Shown here piece after piece: positions 59,201-64,000 of a DNA stretch of 64,000 bases; the stretch's first letter is position 1; every line of letters starts with the position of its first letter. The position numbers and the translations under genes were made by a program. The notes under the pieces are model-generated. The model worked only from the letters and a program-made list of their open reading frames with translations, did no database searches and was not told where the DNA came from. Source of the DNA: Laguncularia racemosa (Eukaryota > Streptophyta > Magnoliopsida > Myrtales > Combretaceae); the NCBI GenBank assembly GCA_037954665.1, contig JBBMOL010000098.1:1612001-1676000 (forward strand), written 5' to 3'.

Positions 59201-62200
59201 TGTCTCTTTTTATGTTTTATCCCTAAAACCCTAATAAATAGTTAAATTATAGCTTAGGATAAGGGTATGTTGGTGTTCTTAAGTTTACTATTCATCTATT
59301 CTGAATATTTATGATTGCAATTGTTCATCTATCTCCCAACATCTTACCAATGAAACATGGGTAACGCTAGCTTTGACTTGACTAAGTCTACGATCGTGAT
59401 ACTGATCAGATCCTTCATCAGAATTCATCATGCGTCTCCAAGTTACGATGACCAATGGTATTGTACCAAACAGTAGCTATGAATCCCTTACCAGCGACCA
59501 CGGAACAAACCATTCATGAAAATCATTGCAAGAAACTCTTTCTATACATTTATCTATGCGCTTTGCACAATAATTTTGTATACATCTTTGAGATTGAAGA
59601 ACCTTTTTGGGAAATAATTATCTAGTGTTTTGCTTAGTCATACGTAATTTATTAATCTAGTTGCATCTTGATTCATAATTTAAAAGTAATTAAGTGATAC
59701 ATGAGACTAGTAACGTTGATGTAAGCATTGACCCGCCTACCACATTATTCTTCGTGTTACTATATGGAGATAATCACGGTCACGCTTGTGTTTGATAACA
59801 TCTAGAAAAAGTGGTTTCAAATATTCTGAATGTTAGTATATTAGACACACACTTCCACATGGCCAACCTGTCAAACCTGTCAAGTTGAGAAAGAGATGTA
59901 ACATGTATTGGGGTACGAAAGCTTCAACATATGCCTTGAAAAAATCGCATCTCTACCTTATGTACCGTTTCAGCCGTTAGATCTATGGGATCCAATTCGT
60001 AGCCTTATGCATCCACATTATTCCATTACTTAAAAACATCCAGTGCATAATACTCCGAAGACATTTAATAAAAGTCCTAAGTGTATATATACATATATAA
60101 AAACACTTGTTAAGAGTTTGCAAATGACATTTTCATGTTTTTTTTTTTAATATTGATTATTTACTTTACAAAAATGAAGTATATAAAAGGAAAAGAAAAA
60201 AAAAGAATTATTTGACTTCTTAATAAATGAACCGGAGAGCCTAGTTGACAATTTTCACATAAGAAATAGAGCTTACCACTAACTAGAATGTGTATGGCCA
60301 ATATGAAAGGTCCATCCGCGTGAAGATCACGAGGAGGAAAATTCCTACAAATAGACCGTCGGCATGGTCGGTCGGCCAGCCTGACTGACTTTGGTTTCCA
60401 TCATCTCACCTAAATATTCCTTGTGGGGGGACATTCTGTCTAGATTCAAACCTTACCTGGTAGATATTTTTCAGGACTTTGAAGCTCAGTTCAGATTGAG
60501 AAACTAAACAGATTCGTACTTATTTTTCAGGTTTAGCCCATTTTAGGAACTGTGCTTTTGTCATGCCATTAGAATGTTCACATAATTATGGTCCAAAAAA
60601 TCGTCAAATCATGTCGTCCTTCTCAGAAAATCAGGCCCTTTCCCCCCTTTTTATTGTTTGGGCGGGGGTTTGGTGTTGGTGGGGGTGGGTTGGTTTGTTT
60701 TCCAATCGATTATCCCGTGCGTAATGTCTTTAGTCCGTCTCTGGCGGGGGATTCATCATTGCACATTAGTGCGTGCAATCGCGCATACATACATACTGGT
60801 GGACATCACACTTGTGAGACGGGTTTATGAACAAATATATTTTAATATATCCAAAAGTTTGACGTAAAATTGTTATTATTGGGTGATGACAAATTAACAT
60901 ACTACTAAAAAGTAAATTCACCTCTTATGAATAAAAAAAAAAAAACCATTTTCATCAAATGTAGTGGAATATCGGGAAAATATAAGTTTGGATGTGGTGT
61001 TGATTCACGGGCTTATAAGGAGTTGGAACAGTAATTACGATACTTGAAATTATTATATAGGATTAATATAGTAAAAGTAAATTTACATATTACATTGAAA
61101 GAGCTTATTCCCCTTCGTTAGTATATGTACAAGTGTATGCTTTTCTAATCGAATTCACAATTAGATGTAAACTACCCGTTTTATTACTCATGTTGCCTGT
61201 TTCATCAGCAATGGTTTTTTAACACCACTGGCGTTGAAAATCCCGCAGGATAGTCTGGAAACTCCCTTCCATATATATATATATAACAAGTTGGCGTTCC
61301 GTGCATTATTTAAACGCTTAATGAAGGAGGGACTAAAAACTTGACAAGCAAGCCGAAGACATTAACATATGCATTAATCCATTTCTTAATACTAGACATA
61401 TGTTCCCACGTATTTAATGTTGTTTCTTCAATCTCTAACCAAAAGATTTAATGTTGTTTCTTCAATCTGAAAGTCAGTTGTTTCTGCTCAGTATTCCCAG
61501 TTATGTAAATTTTAAGCCAAAGTTGTCTCCTTTAGTACTAGTTTTTAAGTGTTACTACTTATTTGACAATTGAAGTTAAAAGACTTCAGAAACTGCCTTC
61601 AATATAAAATAGAGGACCCAGTTTCAAGTGGTCCATACCATGCTCAATAATCGATTAATCCTCAAGAGTTTTACATGATTCTTTACACATGAATCCATAA
61701 AATCTTACTCATATTCTGAACAAGAATAAGATGGGATACCTAGAGAAATGGGCGGATGACAGCGTGATGGCTAAGAGAGCATTGAAAGCGACAACTTGCA
61801 ATTTAGCATGCATTCAAGGTTATTGAAGTTCGCATTGGACTGACAATTGTTAGCATCAATGCCTTCCTGAACTGGTTTGATTTGATTATATAAAAGACCT
61901 CGTATTGACTAGTGATCTGATTCTGTTAATTGCTATCTTCAGCTCTTGACATGTTTGCTCTATTCATCTAGTTTCCATTGGCAATACAATTGCAAACACA
62001 TTGCAAATCATTTCTGCTTCACATTTGCAGCTTCAAGAACTTCAAGGATGGAGGATGCACTAAAGCAGGCTCAACTCCAAGATGGATATGTGTCCTACAG
62101 ATGGGAAAAAAAGATGCAAGAAATGCTTTCAGTGTCTTCTTCGAGCTGTTTCCTATCCATTCTTTTTCTCCCAAAAGCCTCTGACCGAGTTGCCTCTCGA

Positions 62201-63382
62201 TATAACGACTTGGAAGATACCCTTGCCAGGGCTAATGCATGGCTAAATGCATCCCAAACATCCGGTGTCCCTATTGTGTTCATGAATATCCAGACTGAAT
62301 CTCTGCTCACAAAGGTCAACTCGCAGTCCTGAACTAATGCATTGCCATCGTTGTGTGTATTTTGTTACCTGTTCAGGAGTGATGAAGTAGCCCATATGGC
62401 AAATTTCTTTAACCGTAAATGAGGATAATGTAGGAACTGAGTAGATACGCGGAAATGTTAACTCATTTCGATCCTTGTGATTCTGCTATTCCATACATGG
62501 TTAAGGATGTTTTTTGTACTACAGATATCTGGAGAAACAGCTTCAGCAACTGTCAATGCAGGATCACTCTCTGACCTGTCTAACCTTGCCACAGCAAGTC
62601 TCTATGGCTTTGAGGACTACCATGGAGTAGACATAGGAGTTGTGAGGGCAGTTCGTCTATGGTATGCTCCTCTAGGAGGTGAATACCAGATTGAGATCAA
62701 ACTGAGAGACGGTGACTCAAAACTCGGATTTGCAATTAGCCGCACAGAGGAGGTATGATCTAAATACATGTAATGTTTTGGTATCTTGCTGTAACATATA
62801 TTAAAGAAGTAAATTTATCTAACGGCAATTGCTCATCGTATCCTGGTTCATGGACAGGGGTTTATCTACATCTCATCCGTTATAGATAATGATGACGATG
62901 CACCTTCCACCCGATCAGGCCTCTATGCAATGTACAAAGAAGCAGAGAGCTCATCTAGGCTTTTAGTCGTTTCTAGGGTGTCAAACCAGAAAGTTTTACC
63001 ATGGATTGTTTCCTCAACGGGAGCGGTTAGATGCTACGACACAGTTTCACTCAGCCAAAAGCTCTCATTGCATCGACATGCCAAAGCGTCTATTTACATT
63101 CACGTCTTTTTGTGGGATAAAATGATATTTCCTCCGTATGGTGGTAGCTCCAGATTCAGATCAGCACATTCCTCTCCCGGCATGGTTTCATCACCTAACC
63201 TTGACTTGCCAAGACTGCCAAATGAGAACCAGGTGCAACCTCTGCCACTTGGGTTGGCTAGTGATGATATAATAATTAATAATGAGAGGTTTGCATCTAA
63301 TAGAAATAGTTTTTCCAGAGATACAGCTGGGGAGATATCTTTCAGGTTCCATGAGTTTTTGGTTCCAAATAGTTGGGTCTGA
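56221..63382 (+). CDS. Conserved-looking plant protein of unknown function, four exons
   Basis: Predicted exons are 56221-56680, 62031-62314, 62525-62752 and 62858-63382. All introns are GT-AG, the phases agree, and the product is 498 aa. After a Ser-rich N-terminus comes a well-structured region (FALPVLSIECLKGSSKADEW, residues about 31-50), GDIVEELRIGDALPVKSPF, and a basic VVRVRRG stretch. Exon 2 has DGYVSYRWEKKMQEML and SRYNDLEDTLARANAWL. Exon 3 has TASLYGFEDYHGVDIGVVR and ends in LGFAISRTEE. Exon 4 has GFIYISSV, then a compact segment, and ends in a Ser/Asn-rich tail after about residue 420. No signal peptide, membrane segment or catalytic motif is evident. The GDxxEEL and GFIYISSV patterns faintly recall PDZ-like folds, but that is speculation. 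Exons are clean with no stops, and normal codon sense and shared phases support a live gene. A second ATG in frame at 56227 is possible as the start. Confidence 0.88.
56681..62030 (+). other. First intron of the unknown-function gene, 5.35 kb
   Basis: Donor GGTACGCTG at 56681 and acceptor TTTGCAG ending 62030; the codon split is phase 1 on both sides. The interior is AT-rich without recognisable TE protein. A GC-richer patch at 60330-60440 (GTCGGCATGGTCGGTCGG) and a G-rich patch at 60659-60695 stand out. Open frames at 60588-60867 lie in this patch and look like chance. Alternative first exons or an undetected exon in this intron cannot be excluded. Confidence 0.75.
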
Positions 63383-64000
63383 GAGACATTGTGGATTTCC
63401 TTCTTCTCGAAACTGTATATATTAGAGGAACTTACCTAAAGTCCGAAGATGCTACTGATGTTTAGTTGGTATCGTTCATCATCTACTCGTTTCATATGTC
63501 GCAGGAGAATAACTATTTCAGTCTTGGAGTGTAAAGGCTAGTGTTGTTTTATCTTGTCATGTATGTGGATAAGCTGTAATGCAAGCAATGAAAGTGGGTG
63601 GGGGTTATCTTTTGTTCGCTTTATTCTTGATAATAGTATATATTAGGAAGTAAGTGATGGATTCAGTTACCAAAGAATTCGCTTATAAGGAGAAGGAATT
63701 CAATGACTTCATTCTATATATGAAGCATTTGATTACCTGACTTTAGCAGTCACAAAGCAATGAGCATTAGATGTTAATAGAACAAAACAATGAGCAGATT
63801 CGTGTTCATATGGATTGAAAAACTGATCCCACACAACATGTTACTCGTAAAGGTTACTAAGAGTAATAAGGTATTCTATTCTCATGTGAACTAAGTCCAA
63901 CTGTGAAAATTTTTGAATAATATTATATTGTTAAGTAATTGTTAGAGATTACAGAGTATAAACTATGATTATATAGTGTACAACATAACCCTAATGATGT
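63383..64000 (+). other. 3' UTR and downstream flank of the unknown-function gene
   Basis: Sequence stays moderately GC-rich to about 63640, as expected of a 3' UTR, then becomes AT-rich. No definite poly(A) signal or next gene seen before the window ends. Confidence 0.5.

Noticed and set aside
60588..60867. Overlapping open frames in intron 1 of the unknown-function gene as an exon
   Set aside because: They do not match the reading phase with convincing splice sites and look low-complexity (Gly/Phe-rich from the G-rich patch).

Overview
This window is nuclear DNA from a flowering plant, probably a eudicot; I cannot name the species. The evidence is AT-rich sequence with GT-AG introns, two plant-type spliced genes, and large amounts of decayed plant transposable elements (Ty1/copia, Ty3/gypsy, MuDR-like, PIF/Harbinger, plant-mobile-domain sequence, MITE-like inverted repeats). 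I see no CRISPR array, operon, rRNA or convincing tRNA gene, and no sign of a new defence or metabolic system. The interesting material is structural: nested insertions, foldback elements, an alternating tandem array and a filler-like duplication.

Layout: 1-4224 is a minus-strand Ty1/copia element cut by the window edge. 4225-11931 is AT-rich and gene-poor. 12563-17248 (+) is a six-exon gene for a bHLH transcription factor of the bHLH122/FLOWERING BHLH group (395 aa predicted); introns 1 and 3 hold a 25-base C tract and TE-derived sequence. 17249-31020 is TE-rich intergenic DNA containing a 795-bp foldback element at 20463-21257, two tandem duplications and a cluster of MITE-like inverted repeats at 25.5-27.7 kb. 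31021-31790 is an AT-rich tandem array with two alternating monomer lengths. It abuts a broken plant-mobile-domain (PMD) pseudogene (about 31990-34440) that is split by an LTR-element remnant.

36540-41400 has fragments of a Ty3/gypsy polyprotein and of a PIF/Harbinger transposon. 41478-55808 is built around a repeat family with copies A, B and C. Copy B is interrupted by a complete but dead 4.8-kb copia element (43796-48598) with two LTRs, a tRNA-Met-type primer site, a polypurine tract and a 5-bp target duplication CCTTA. Copy C (53899-55689) still has the empty site. Between B and C lies a dead MuDR-like transposase (50044-52683, minus). Copy C is flanked by a duplicated 130-150 bp segment, as expected from repair-associated copying.

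56221-63382 (+) is a four-exon gene for a conserved-looking plant protein of unknown function (498 aa predicted), with a 5.35-kb first intron.

The two host genes are not obviously linked in function. Most TE reading frames are ended by stops of the kind made by C-to-T change (CAG/CAA to TAG/TAA, TGG to TAG), as expected of long-methylated, silenced DNA. All exon borders were set by hand from splice signals and frame, without transcript evidence.
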